From: JASEGV01 sp947085405
GTDB lineage: Bacteria > Bacteroidota > Ignavibacteria > UBA10030 > BY39
Reading direction: 5' to 3'
Assembly: GCA_947085405.1 (NCBI GenBank)
Contig: CAMTWO010000030.1
Span: forward strand, 1-27,557
Length of the DNA: 27,557 nucleotides
Position 1 is the stretch's first letter. Each line of letters starts with the position of its first letter. The translations under genes were made by a program, and so were the position numbers. Positions 8,706-16,930 of the stretch are shown piece by piece. A model generated the notes under the pieces. The model was not told the DNA's origin. It made no database searches and saw only the letters and a list, made by a program, of their open reading frames with translations.

Positions 8706-10099
8706 CTGATTTCTTCGAATATTTTTGAATCAGTTTCACCTTCGAAGAATAATTTATGGAGCGACCGGACAACAGGTATAGTATCCTCTTCATTGATCAG
8801 GATATTCATACTCATTTCCGATGCCCCGAAGGAAATGAAGTGAAATTTTATTGCACTCAACACCGAAAACACATTTTGAACAATTGTAGAATTATGATTT
8901 ATCTTTTGACCCATCAAGCTAATGAGGCATAAATTTCCAAGTTCTTCAACTTCGCCTAACGTGGATAATTCGGCTTTGATTGAATCACGCATATACTTGG
9001 TTTCAATGACTACTGCAAATTGATACTCGGAAGTTGAAGTTACAATCGGTACAACTTTGTATTTATTCAGAACGCTGAAAATATTTTCCCAAAAAATGTA
9101 AGGACTGAAACGAATCGTTGGCTTTATGTTTAGCAGCGAAACTTTTGATTTGTAGGTAACCGACTTAATTAAAGAATCGGATTTTGCAGTAGTGGAAGAT
9201 GTATTAGAAATTAAAGTTCCGGAAATTAGCGGACGTTTTGAGTTATAAACATAAATAGGAATATTTTTTTCGGCGGCAGGAATCATCGTGTTGGGATGTA
9301 AAACTTTTGCTCCGAACAGCGACAATTGAAAAGCTTCTTCGAAAGAAAGCTCCTTTATTTTTTTAGGATGCTCAATAATATTCGGGTCGCCGCTCAGCAC
9401 CCCATCAACATCTGTCCATATTTGAACATCATCAGCATCTAACACAGCCCCGATAACGGCAGCCGAAAAATCGGAACTTTCGCGTCCCATAGTAGTCCGT
9501 TCACCTGTTGGTGTAACACCTATGAAACCTTGAGTTACAATTACTTTTTTTTCTTCAATCAACTTGAGAGCGAGAGGACGCAATTTTTCTTCAACCACTT
9601 GCATATTTGGCTTCGCCTCAGTAAAAGCATTATCGGTAACCATAAAATCTTTTGTATCTAACCAAACCGTATCGATACCATTTTCTTTCATCACTTCTGA
9701 AATGATATAAGATGATAATAACTCACCGTAGGAATAAAACCTGTCGAGCGACTGTGGAGTTAACTCGCGAAGTATTGAGACCCCTGTAATAATCTCCAAA
9801 ATTTCTTCGGAGTAAGAAAAGATTTTCGTTCTTATTTTATCCTGAGTGTCCGGATTAATACCCACAGTTTCGACGATTGCAAGGTGCCTGTCGATAAAAT
9901 ATTTTAATACATCTTTGGCTTCAGCAACTTTGTTCGATTTTGATAGACTTCCCATAGTCTCAAGTTGGTTAGTGGCTTGAGCAATGGCTGAAATCACAAC
10001 GACAGGATTTTTAGAAGTTCTCGATTTTATAATCACAGTTACATTCAGCATAGCGGCGGCATCTTTCGTTGAAGTACCGCCAAATTTCATAACAATCAT
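8702..10099 (-). CDS. lysC: Aspartate kinase (monofunctional, ACT-regulated)
   Basis: Phosphorylates L-aspartate with ATP, the first step to lysine, threonine, methionine and diaminopimelate. The start MIVMKFGGTS carries the aspartokinase nucleotide-binding motif and fits the family exactly. A longer frame reaches a TTG at 10165 but adds an unrelated hydrophobic stretch, so the ATG at 10099 is preferred. Other signs are GRESSDFSAAVIGAVLDADDVQIWTDVDG (split here: GRESSD then DVQIWTDVDG) in the kinase core and FGAKVLHP before the regulatory part. The last 150 residues are two ACT-type domains, expected to bind feedback amino acids. Length (465 residues) is normal for a monofunctional enzyme with no fused homoserine dehydrogenase. 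It overlaps the ABC exporter start by four bases, an unusual partner for an amino-acid gene. The symbol is generic; the end product is not known. Confidence 0.9.
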   Translation of the reverse strand: MIVMKFGGTSTKDAAAMLNVTVIIKSRTSKNPVVVISAIAQATNQLETMGSLSKSNKVAEAKDVLKYFIDRHLAIVETVGINPDTQDKIRTKIFSYSEEILEIITGVSILRELTPQSLDRFYSYGELLSSYIISEVMKENGIDTVWLDTKDFMVTDNAFTEAKPNMQVVEEKLRPLALKLIEEKKVIVTQGFIGVTPTGERTTMGRESSDFSAAVIGAVLDADDVQIWTDVDGVLSGDPNIIEHPKKIKELSFEEAFQLSLFGAKVLHPNTMIPAAEKNIPIYVYNSKRPLISGTLISNTSSTTAKSDSLIKSVTYKSKVSLLNIKPTIRFSPYIFWENIFSVLNKYKVVPIVTSTSEYQFAVVIETKYMRDSIKAELSTLGEVEELGNLCLISLMGQKINHNSTIVQNVFSVLSAIKFHFISFGASEMSMNILINEEDTIPVVRSLHKLFFEGETDSKIFEEIR

Positions 10100-10196
10100 T
10101 TTACTCTTTTGTAAATGTTCCTCAATTTTGTGGAAAAATATACAAAAGATAGGTTTAACAAACAAACGTTTGTATTAGAAGGATTTCTGTTGTGGC

Positions 10197-10358
10197 TCAG
10201 TTTGATTTTTTTCGGAAGGATGAGAGCTTTTGCTTGAGATAATGGAGGAATTTAGATGCCATCCGATTTTTAATTTGAAATGCAACTGCAAGGAGAAGAA
10301 TTGCTAATATTATTCCGGCGACGAGTACATTAATGTTGGTAAAAAAATATGATTCCAT
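10197..10358 (-). CDS. Small single-pass membrane protein, 53 residues
   Basis: A short minus-strand frame starts with ATG at 10358 and ends with TGA at 10197-10199. The product starts MESYFFTNINV, has one strongly hydrophobic segment (about residues 10-28, VLVAGIILAILLLAVAF) and a basic tail rich in Lys, Arg and Ser (KNRMASKFLHYLKQKL onward). This positive-inside layout is typical of real small membrane proteins. There is no clear ribosome site. It fills the gap between the receiver gene (stop 10420) and the aspartate kinase. Function is unknown. Confidence 0.5.
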   Translation of the reverse strand: MESYFFTNINVLVAGIILAILLLAVAFQIKNRMASKFLHYLKQKLSSFRKKSN

Positions 10359-10419
10359 CTAATAACTAATTTTCTATTTTGTCAATAGTAAAATACGTAA
10401 TATTTAATTGAACTGCAAT

Positions 10420-10830
10420 TTAGTCTGAGATGTTAGACAAGGGATGTAGTGCCTGACTCATCAATAAAGTGTGGATAACCTCAGGGAGTTCGCTAATTAA
10501 ATTTTCTTTTAGTATGAAGGCGTCGACGAGTACCTTTTTTGCTTCGAGGCGGTATTCGTTCTCATCGTAATTAGTTAAAATAACTATCGGGATAAACGGA
10601 TAATTTTTCTTAATTGTCGATGCAGCTTCGAAACCTGAAACTTCAGGCATGTTGATATCTAATATCACTAAATCAGGGATTAGTTCATCAGTTTTTAGAA
10701 TAGCTTCACGTCCATTTGTAACCTGAATTACTTTCACTGAATCGAATTGAGCTTTCAAAAAGTGGACAATAGTTCTACGAAAAGTTAAATTATCGTCTGC
10801 TATTAAAATTGTTGCATTTTTTTGAATCAT
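10420..10830 (-). CDS. Stand-alone CheY-like receiver protein
   Basis: A 136-residue single-domain response regulator. From the ATG at 10830 the acidic pair is at residues 12-13 (IADDN), the phospho-acceptor Asp at 58 (LVILDINMP), then the switch Thr in ILTNYDE and the conserved Lys in FILKEN. There is no output domain, so it should work by protein-protein contact or in a phosphorelay. A TTG one codon earlier is possible, but the ATG has AAGGA at good spacing. It starts five bases after the preceding receiver gene stops, so the two are an operon pair. Confidence 0.9.
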   Translation of the reverse strand: MIQKNATILIADDNLTFRRTIVHFLKAQFDSVKVIQVTNGREAILKTDELIPDLVILDINMPEVSGFEAASTIKKNYPFIPIVILTNYDENEYRLEAKKVLVDAFILKENLISELPEVIHTLLMSQALHPLSNISD

Positions 10831-10838
10831 CAAAATCC

Positions 10839-11300
10839 TTAAGTATTTGAATGCCGCCGTGAATATTCTTCTAATTTCTCACGGGTAAAAGCCAAATCAA
10901 ACATCAGGCGGCTGTTCTCCTGTCGCATCCATCTTCTTTCTAAACACTTGAGCGAGAGGGCAATGATTTGATTTGAAACAATAGGCTTTTGTACGAACAA
11001 ACTTGCACCGCTTAATAATGCTTCGCTTAATAAATCGGGGTTCTGAAAATTTGTCATAACAATAATTTCTACATCGGGTGAGGCTGCTTTCAAACGATTA
11101 ATCAATGTTACTGCCGATGTATCTGGTAACAACAAATCCATAATTACTAAATCAACATCGCGCTCCTGCAGCGCTTCAATTGCCGACTCGCCATCGGGAG
11201 CTAACCCGACTGTATAGTTTAAAGACTTGTAGATTTCAGCTAATTCAGATGAAGTTTCTTCATTATCATCAACTACTAAAATTGTTTTTATATATTTCAT
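10839..11300 (-). CDS. Receiver protein with C-terminal helix
   Basis: A 153-residue response regulator. The receiver domain (1-120) has the acidic pair D11/D12, phospho-Asp D55 (LVIMDLLLP), T83 (VMTNF) and K105 with the usual following Pro (VQKPI). After it comes a charged helical tail of about 35 residues (CLERRWMRQENSR onward) with no recognisable DNA-binding domain. This resembles sigma54 regulators cut after the receiver and linker, or adaptor receivers. It is the first gene of a pair with the receiver at 10830, and lies downstream of a 430-base gap that may hold its promoter. Confidence 0.88.
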   Translation of the reverse strand: MKYIKTILVVDDNEETSSELAEIYKSLNYTVGLAPDGESAIEALQERDVDLVIMDLLLPDTSAVTLINRLKAASPDVEIIVMTNFQNPDLLSEALLSGASLFVQKPIVSNQIIALSLKCLERRWMRQENSRLMFDLAFTREKLEEYSRRHSNT

Positions 11301-11420
11301 TAGAATTTTCTATAAATAATTTATCTATTAAATGATAACATTATTCCAACTCGCATACAATAAGTTAATTTACTTGATTTTAAGCTGATGCTTTTACGAG
11401 GAATGTTACTGTGGAAACTA

Positions 11421-11456
11421 CGAGGTTTAATCCGCCAAAGGCGGACGAGGGTTAAT
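11421..11456. repeat. 15-bp palindrome flanked by direct repeats
   Basis: TCCGCCAAAGGCGGA (11431-11445) is a perfect 6-3-6 palindrome. It is flanked by CGAGGTTTAAT (11421-11431) and CGAGGGTTAAT (11446-11456), 10 of 11 identical. That is the footprint expected if a short palindrome had been inserted with duplication of about 10 target bases. The 11301-11732 gap otherwise holds the structured element at 11498-11546, a hairpin at 11557-11581, and no gene I can support. Confidence 0.6.
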
Positions 11457-11491
11457 TAGATAGCTCGCTGCTTGTGGCGATGAGATTCATT

Positions 11492-11546
11492 AAAAAACGG
11501 GCCGAAGCTCGGACCCCGCGTTAAGGGGGTAGGACCGCAGGGCCCG
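11492..11546 (-). terminator. GC-rich branched hairpin with U-tract (terminator or small RNA end)
   Basis: Read on the minus strand, CGGGCC (from 11546) pairs with GGCCCG (to 11498) and is followed by six T (11497-11492). Inside are a CCCC/GGGG stem and the 11-bp palindrome CCGAAGCTCGG (11502-11512). It lies about 190 bases downstream of the receiver gene ending at 11733, in an island far more GC-rich than its surroundings. It may terminate the long minus-strand operon, or be the 3' end of a small RNA. Confidence 0.5.
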
Positions 11547-11556
11547 GCTTCATTTA

Positions 11557-11581
11557 AAGTATCACGGGAGGAATGATACTT
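11557..11581. promoter_or_regulatory. Inverted repeat, 8-bp arms
   Basis: AAGTATCA and TGATACTT flank a 9-base loop (CGGGAGGAA). It directly follows the GC-rich hairpin. It could be an operator-like site or an RNA hairpin; nothing in the sequence decides between them. Confidence 0.3.
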
Positions 11582-11732
11582 ACCCAAATTACTGTAAAAA
11601 TTATTTCTAACTTAAGAACAACAGAACTTTCAAAGTAGTTCAATGCTCTGATGTAAATTTAATGTATCGTTTATTAAAAAACAATATGTAAAACTACTTG
11701 TTTTAAAAACTCGTATATATACGAGGTTGCTG

Positions 11733-12110
11733 TTATTTCCGTTTCCTTAAAGATTTAAAAATAGCGGGAATCAACTCGCTAACTAAATTTACTTTATTTA
11801 CGAAACCATTCAGCTTCAATTTTTCAATCATTTCACGGGCATCGGTAACTTCGTTGCCGGAAAGAATAATAATCGGCATATCAGGAAACTTACTACGAAT
11901 TATTTCAGATGTTTCAAACCCGTTTAAATCCGGCATAACAATGTCCATCAGTATAACTTTCGGTGTAAATTTTTCGAGGCTCTCGATAGCTTCCTTCCCC
12001 GATACCGCCGTAGTTACTTTTTGAACTTCCTGCTGCTGTTCCAAAAAATCTTTAATTAATTCCCTAAAGTTTTCCGAATCATCAACTACAAGTATGTCGA
12101 TCTTTTCCAT
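11733..12110 (-). CDS. Stand-alone CheY-like receiver protein
   Basis: A 125-residue single-domain response regulator with acidic pair D10/D11 (VVDDS), phospho-Asp D56 (ILMDIVMP), S84 in the switch position (ILSGN) and Lys106 (VNKVN, where most relatives have KP). There is no output domain. It begins six bases after the lipoprotein gene stops and is the last gene before a 430-base gap, so it is probably the end of the histidine-kinase operon. It is a likely second phosphoryl target for the kinase at 13134-16244, but this is inferred from position only. Confidence 0.9.
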   Translation of the reverse strand: MEKIDILVVDDSENFRELIKDFLEQQQEVQKVTTAVSGKEAIESLEKFTPKVILMDIVMPDLNGFETSEIIRSKFPDMPIIILSGNEVTDAREMIEKLKLNGFVNKVNLVSELIPAIFKSLRKRK

Positions 12111-12116
12111 TATGGA

Positions 12117-12449
12117 TTAAGGTTCTGTTACGTGTATGTATGGTATTTGTTTATCGGTGAGACCTACTTCGACAGTATATTTTTTATTTTTTGAAGCTTG
12201 AAAAGAACCGGGGGTCGCAACATCTGTCGAAGTTACGACATAGAAACCATCGGGTACTTTAGTATAGTCTGTGGTATATCCAGCATCGACTTCTTCAAAC
12301 AACTTAGTATATCCATCTGTTTTTTTCAACTCAACTTCTGTATAAATTGTCAATTTATTAGAAACCCGAACTAACGGGTCTTCTTCTTTCTCACACCCGA
12401 TAAAAGAAAAAATAATTAATGCAGAAATTATGAGGTTACTTATTTTCAT
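12117..12449 (-). CDS. Small putative lipoprotein in a two-component operon
   Basis: 110 residues. A signal peptide with lipobox FIGC places the lipidated Cys at 19, followed by acidic residues (CEKEEDP). The mature part is short and beta-rich (KLTIYTEVELKKTDGY, KYTVEVGLT, PYIHVTEP), resembling a small beta-sandwich; I do not recognise the family. A strong ribosome site (AAGGAG) lies five bases before the ATG, inside the end of the LuxR-type regulator gene, which it overlaps by four bases (ATGA). Its place between two response regulators suggests an envelope-located partner or output of the signalling system. Confidence 0.8.
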   Translation of the reverse strand: MKISNLIISALIIFSFIGCEKEEDPLVRVSNKLTIYTEVELKKTDGYTKLFEEVDAGYTTDYTKVPDGFYVVTSTDVATPGSFQASKNKKYTVEVGLTDKQIPYIHVTEP

Positions 12450-13129
12450 ATATTCTCCTTGATTGAATTAATTTGTACAATTCCTTTTTGAATTGTGTAT
12501 TTTATTAAACTTGCTAAATCGTTCAATTGTAATTTGTGCATAATATTTGCGCGGTGAAATTCGACTGTTCGCACACTAATGAATAATTTTTCGGCAACTT
12601 CCTGATTTGTACTCCCCTCGGCTATCAATTGTAAAACTTCTTTTTCACGATGAGTAAGTTCGGGTGCTTTATTCTCAGTATGTAAACCTTTCGTCCGTTT
12701 TATATAATCGTCTAATATCATTCGCGATATCGAGGGACTAAAAAACTTTTCCCCTTTTTGAATTTCTTTAATAGCTTTAATCAAATCATCAGAGACCGAT
12801 GTTTTTAATACATACCCACTTGCGCCTACTTTTATAATTTGCATTACATACTCTTCATTTTCATGTTGAGTAAGAATCAGTACTTTAACGTGAGAAGCGT
12901 CCCGTTTGATTTGGTGCGTAGCTTCCAAGCCGTTCAAATTAGGCATACTCAAATCCATTATAACGATATCAGGATTAAGTTTTTTCGCAAGCCGAACTGC
13001 TTCAATACCGTCGGAAGCTTCACCGATTACTTCCATATCCGATTCATTATTTAGTAAAGCTACTATTCCTTGTCGGACAAGATTATGGTCGTCAGCGACT
13101 AAAATTTTTATTCGATTATCTTTTTTCAA
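12446..13129 (-). CDS. NarL/FixJ-family response regulator (receiver + LuxR HTH)
   Basis: 227 residues. The receiver has the acidic pair D13/D14, phospho-Asp D59 (IVIMDLSMP), T87 and K109. The C-terminal LuxR-type helix-turn-helix is at about 160-220 (LTHREKEVLQLIAEG, then NQEVAEKLFISVRTVEFHR). It should bind DNA when phosphorylated by the HisKA_3-type kinase encoded four bases upstream, the classical NarX/NarL-type pairing. The start is a TTG at 13129: no in-frame ATG precedes the first strand of the receiver, and a GAAAGAG stretch in the end of the kinase gene serves as a weak ribosome site. TTG may keep its level below that of the following lipoprotein. Confidence 0.93.
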   Translation of the reverse strand: MKKDNRIKILVADDHNLVRQGIVALLNNESDMEVIGEASDGIEAVRLAKKLNPDIVIMDLSMPNLNGLEATHQIKRDASHVKVLILTQHENEEYVMQIIKVGASGYVLKTSVSDDLIKAIKEIQKGEKFFSPSISRMILDDYIKRTKGLHTENKAPELTHREKEVLQLIAEGSTNQEVAEKLFISVRTVEFHRANIMHKLQLNDLASLIKYTIQKGIVQINSIKENI

Positions 13130-13133
13130 TTGT

Positions 13134-16100
13134 TCATTTCTCTTTCAGCAGAATTTCAACAGATATTTCTGTACCTTTTCCCATCGTAGAGTCAATATAT
13201 AATTTTCCCCCTAAAAATTCAACTCTCTCCTGAATATTTCTCAACCCGAAATGTGCTTCCTGCTCTTCACGTTTAGATAACTTATCCATATCAAATCCAA
13301 TCCCGTTATCCGAAACGGTTAGGGCTAAAACATTATCACGTTTAAAAAGCTGAATACTTACCTGAGTAGCTTGCGAGTGTTTTACGATATTCGTTAAAAT
13401 TTCTTGCACAATCCTGTAAATGACAGTTTCAATCGTGGGATCAAAACGGCGGTCTTCTACTCCAAGATTTAACGTAGTTGAGATACCAACCCGTTTTTGA
13501 AATTGCGATGTTTGAAGTCGAAGGGCTGCATTCAATCCAAAGTCGTCTAATACCGAGGGCCTCAAATCGTAGGATATTTGCTTAACTTCACGAACTGCTT
13601 CGTCAACTAAATTCCGGCATTCCTCGATGTACTCTTTTGATTTCAAGATATCTTCATGTAAGGATATGCTGGTTAAATCTAAATTTATTTTTAAAGTAGT
13701 TAGCACTTGCCCTAAACTGTCGTGCAATTCACGCGAAAACTTTTTACGCTCCCTTTCTTCAACAACAACCAGGTCGTTCGATAATTTTTCTAACTCCGTT
13801 TTACGTTTCGTGGCTTCTTTTAACAGGTGCTCTAATTTTATATTTGCTAATTTAATTTCCTGTTCTGCCTTTTTACTGTCCGATATATCGCGTCCGCTTC
13901 CGATTATTGCCACAACTTTACCGTTTTCATCTAATTCGGCTTTATCCGACCACGCCAGCCATCGCCAGCCGTATTTTGTAATTGCTCGCTGTTCTACATA
14001 GCATGTATAAGGTGGTTTGAAAAGATTTTTCATCTCCTCAGCAGTATGCTCTCTGTCTTCTTCATGAACTAGAGGCATAAAGATGTTACCCAATAAATCT
14101 TCCTTAGTTTTTCCGAACAAATCACAATAAGTCTGGCTGACAAACAAGAGCCGCCCATCCAAATCCACTTTCACTATCAGGTCCGATTGATTTTCAACTA
14201 ATAAGCGGTATTGCTCTTCACTAAAACGTAAGGCTTCTTCTGCTTTTTTAATATCAGTTATATCACGGATTATAGTGGAAATATATTCCACGTTTCCTGA
14301 TGTATCTTTATGAGCAATTATGACTTGTGAGACGGGTATTTCATTACCATCACGAGTGAGTAAAGCAGTTTCGCCATGCCAAGTTCCTTCACGCAATGTG
14401 GTGGGCACACCAACTTTTAAAATAATATCGCTTGCCCATTTCGGATGAAAATCAGTGATTTTTAGATTAGTTACCGTTTCAAATTCGCCTATTCCTACAA
14501 GTTTTCTGCCAGCACGATTTATGAATAAAATATTATGATTCAAATCAGCACTCGATACAAAGTCGGTAGTTGCTTCCAGAATCGCTGTAAGTCGTTTCCG
14601 AGTTTCTTCGATTCGTATCCGTTCCGTAATATCGCGCGCAGTGGAGATGAAATGTGTTATCTCACCTTTACCATCCTTAATTGGTGTGATGATACAATCC
14701 TGTTGATAAAACGTTCCGTCTTTTTTCCGATTAACAATTTCAGCTTGAAACGTTTTTCCACTGCATATTGTGTCCCAAAGTTTTTTATAAAATTTTGAGT
14801 TGTGTTTACCAGATTTTAGAATACTTAGTTTTTTACCGATAACTTCTTCGGGACTGTATCCTGTTAATTGAATAAACGAGGGATTCACGAACTCGACAAT
14901 TCCTTCTTTATCCGTAATAACCACGCTATCGCCAGTTTGTTTTACAGCGCTCGAAAGTTTTTCAAGTTGTTTCTCAACAACTTTTCTCCGTAATGCGTTT
15001 GCTATAATTTCTCCAAGCATCAATAATGATGTACCAGCTTCTTCGCCCCAATTTCTTTTTTGAACTACAGAATCGAAACCTAAAAAGCCCAATAAATTTT
15101 TCCCATGAATTAACGGAACACATATCAACGATTTTATATCCTGAGATAAGAAAATTTCTTTTTCATGAAGTGCTTCTTCCGGGATCTCGTGTACATCTGG
15201 GATATTTATGACATTGTATCTTGTGATTTGTTCCATCCACCAAGGCATCTGTGTGGCCGGAACATTTTTTAAGTTTTCGATTTCAGATTCTATTCCGCGG
15301 GCACACCACTCATGTGTATTATCCATAAAACTCATGTTTTCAGAAAATAAAAAAACATAACTTCGGTCAACATCAATAAATTCACCAACTTCTTTCAAAG
15401 CTTTCTCGATTCCAATATCGATTTCATCGGCAGAAAGATCTACAAAATTTGTAGATATTTTTACAAACAGTTTCTCAAGGTCGTAATGGTAATGGAGCGA
15501 TTCCTCAGTTTTTTTCCTTTCTGTGATATCCAATAAAGTTCCAATTATAGCCGGTTTCCCTTCGAATTCAGTTGTTGTGCTGTGAACCTCTACGAATGCT
15601 ATACTTCCATCTTTCCTCTTCCCCCGAAATGAATAGCGTATTTCACCCGTTTCGCCACTTAGTTTTTTCTGTATGTTTTGAAATACTAATTCCCTGTCTT
15701 CCTCATAAACAAGGTCGGCAATTGTTTTGGTGTTGATTATTTCCTGCTGAGAGTAACCTGCGATTTCAGCAAAATGAGGGTTTACGTATAAAAATTTTCC
15801 ATCCTGAATAATATAGATTCCTATAAGCGATAGTTCAACAAGTGTGCGAAATTTTTCTTCAGCTAACCGATAGGCTTCCTGAATACACCGCTGCTCAGTA
15901 ATATCTTTCACTAATACAAATCGTGCGTGCCGTCCTTCAAAAGTTGTTTCATGCGCTGTTATTTCAACCCAGATAATGGAGCCATCTTTTTTCAAATGCC
16001 TCCAACAACCCGATTTTTCGATTTGCCGGTGGATTTTTTTGAGGTGTTCCAAAATCAATGGAATATCTTCAGCCGGACGAATATCGAGAATTGTCATCTG

Positions 16101-16244
16101 TAAAAATTCTTCCAGCGAATATCCGTAAAGAAGCAGAGCTGCATTGTTTACCTCAAGGATCTTTAAAGTCGCTACATCATAAACAAACATTGGTTGTGGA
16201 CTTTCCTTGAAGAACAATTTATAATGATCTGTAACTGCGTTCAT
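13134..16244 (-). CDS. Multi-PAS/GAF sensor histidine kinase, NarX-type catalytic core
   Basis: 1036 residues with no membrane segment, so it is a cytoplasmic sensor. Domains in order: PAS 1 (about 5-120), PAS 2 (about 125-250), GAF (about 255-425), PAS 3 (about 430-550, ending DITER), PAS 4 (about 555-680), PAS 5 (about 685-800), a coiled coil (about 800-835), HisKA_3 with the phospho-accepting His841 in SRELHDSLGQ, then HATPase_c with NIVKHSQA, SDNGIGFD and GLRNIQERV. PAC-type ends (KDITEQ, LDITER, RDITDI, RDISDS) are clear. Ligands are unknown; PAS domains often bind haem, flavin or small molecules. The catalytic type pairs with NarL-like regulators, and one is encoded immediately downstream. 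Confidence 0.95.
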   Translation of the reverse strand: MNAVTDHYKLFFKESPQPMFVYDVATLKILEVNNAALLLYGYSLEEFLQMTILDIRPAEDIPLILEHLKKIHRQIEKSGCWRHLKKDGSIIWVEITAHETTFEGRHARFVLVKDITEQRCIQEAYRLAEEKFRTLVELSLIGIYIIQDGKFLYVNPHFAEIAGYSQQEIINTKTIADLVYEEDRELVFQNIQKKLSGETGEIRYSFRGKRKDGSIAFVEVHSTTTEFEGKPAIIGTLLDITERKKTEESLHYHYDLEKLFVKISTNFVDLSADEIDIGIEKALKEVGEFIDVDRSYVFLFSENMSFMDNTHEWCARGIESEIENLKNVPATQMPWWMEQITRYNVINIPDVHEIPEEALHEKEIFLSQDIKSLICVPLIHGKNLLGFLGFDSVVQKRNWGEEAGTSLLMLGEIIANALRRKVVEKQLEKLSSAVKQTGDSVVITDKEGIVEFVNPSFIQLTGYSPEEVIGKKLSILKSGKHNSKFYKKLWDTICSGKTFQAEIVNRKKDGTFYQQDCIITPIKDGKGEITHFISTARDITERIRIEETRKRLTAILEATTDFVSSADLNHNILFINRAGRKLVGIGEFETVTNLKITDFHPKWASDIILKVGVPTTLREGTWHGETALLTRDGNEIPVSQVIIAHKDTSGNVEYISTIIRDITDIKKAEEALRFSEEQYRLLVENQSDLIVKVDLDGRLLFVSQTYCDLFGKTKEDLLGNIFMPLVHEEDREHTAEEMKNLFKPPYTCYVEQRAITKYGWRWLAWSDKAELDENGKVVAIIGSGRDISDSKKAEQEIKLANIKLEHLLKEATKRKTELEKLSNDLVVVEERERKKFSRELHDSLGQVLTTLKINLDLTSISLHEDILKSKEYIEECRNLVDEAVREVKQISYDLRPSVLDDFGLNAALRLQTSQFQKRVGISTTLNLGVEDRRFDPTIETVIYRIVQEILTNIVKHSQATQVSIQLFKRDNVLALTVSDNGIGFDMDKLSKREEQEAHFGLRNIQERVEFLGGKLYIDSTMGKGTEISVEILLKEK

Positions 16245-16246
16245 AA

Positions 16247-16909
16247 TTACTTGATGAATTCTATTTCTTTTATCTTGTCTATTGTTACTCTGAAGTATGT
16301 AAAAGCATCAGTAACACCCGTTACTACGCCGGGTAAATCGCCGTTATGAATTCGCCGTTTCATTACATATTGAAGACTTTGCTGTTTACCATCTTTGAAT
16401 TCAACTGCAACAATCGCCGATTTAATGTCCATCTGTAATTTTTTAATTTTAGAAAACTTCAACTCATCACCATTGCGTAGAAGCAAAGCGGGTTTATGCC
16501 ATTCCGACAGTGCTTCTTTTTTAGCGGCTGAAGATAAGGGATATTTAATTGATATGCAATATACTGTGTGTGTTGAGCCATCAGTTAAAATTACTTTTGC
16601 ATTGAATGCTTGTTTCTTCCAATTTGCAATAATCCTCCGCCGATCATCGTCGGAAGATTTAATTGCAACCGCACATTGATCGTCGCCCCCTTCTGTTTTA
16701 TTGGCAAGCCGTGGTTCGGGCGATTGGAATGCTTTGTTAAACTGCAGATAGCGGATACAGTTCTGTGTCTCTTCGATAACTATTACATCCTTAACAGTAA
16801 TTTTTTGAAATTTTTTACCTATTCTTCTTTCGAGATTAATCTCGTCGGCAGACACCGAAAACGTAAACAGAAACGACGAGAAAAGTAAAATTATTTTTGT
16901 GTAACACAT
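16247..16909 (-). CDS. Exported protein of unknown function
   Basis: 220 residues with a signal peptide (about 1-21, cleavage after SVSA). The mature protein is mixed alpha/beta, has three Cys and repeated 'KI..L.. D.K' strands (LKFSKIKKLQMD, FRVTIDKIKEIEF), which look like two copies of a beta-rich unit. I do not recognise the family. A strong ribosome site, AAAGGAG, lies nine bases before the ATG. The stop is two bases from the histidine-kinase start, so it is co-transcribed with the kinase and may act as a periplasmic accessory or sensing protein. That role is inferred. Confidence 0.75.
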   Translation of the reverse strand: MCYTKIILLFSSFLFTFSVSADEINLERRIGKKFQKITVKDVIVIEETQNCIRYLQFNKAFQSPEPRLANKTEGGDDQCAVAIKSSDDDRRRIIANWKKQAFNAKVILTDGSTHTVYCISIKYPLSSAAKKEALSEWHKPALLLRNGDELKFSKIKKLQMDIKSAIVAVEFKDGKQQSLQYVMKRRIHNGDLPGVVTGVTDAFTYFRVTIDKIKEIEFIK

Positions 16910-16930
16910 GGAACTTTTCTCCTTTCATAG

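Noticed and set aside
10100..10165. N-terminal extension of aspartate kinase from a TTG start
   Set aside because: The extra 22 residues precede the family-typical MIVMKFGGTS start and have no family equivalent.
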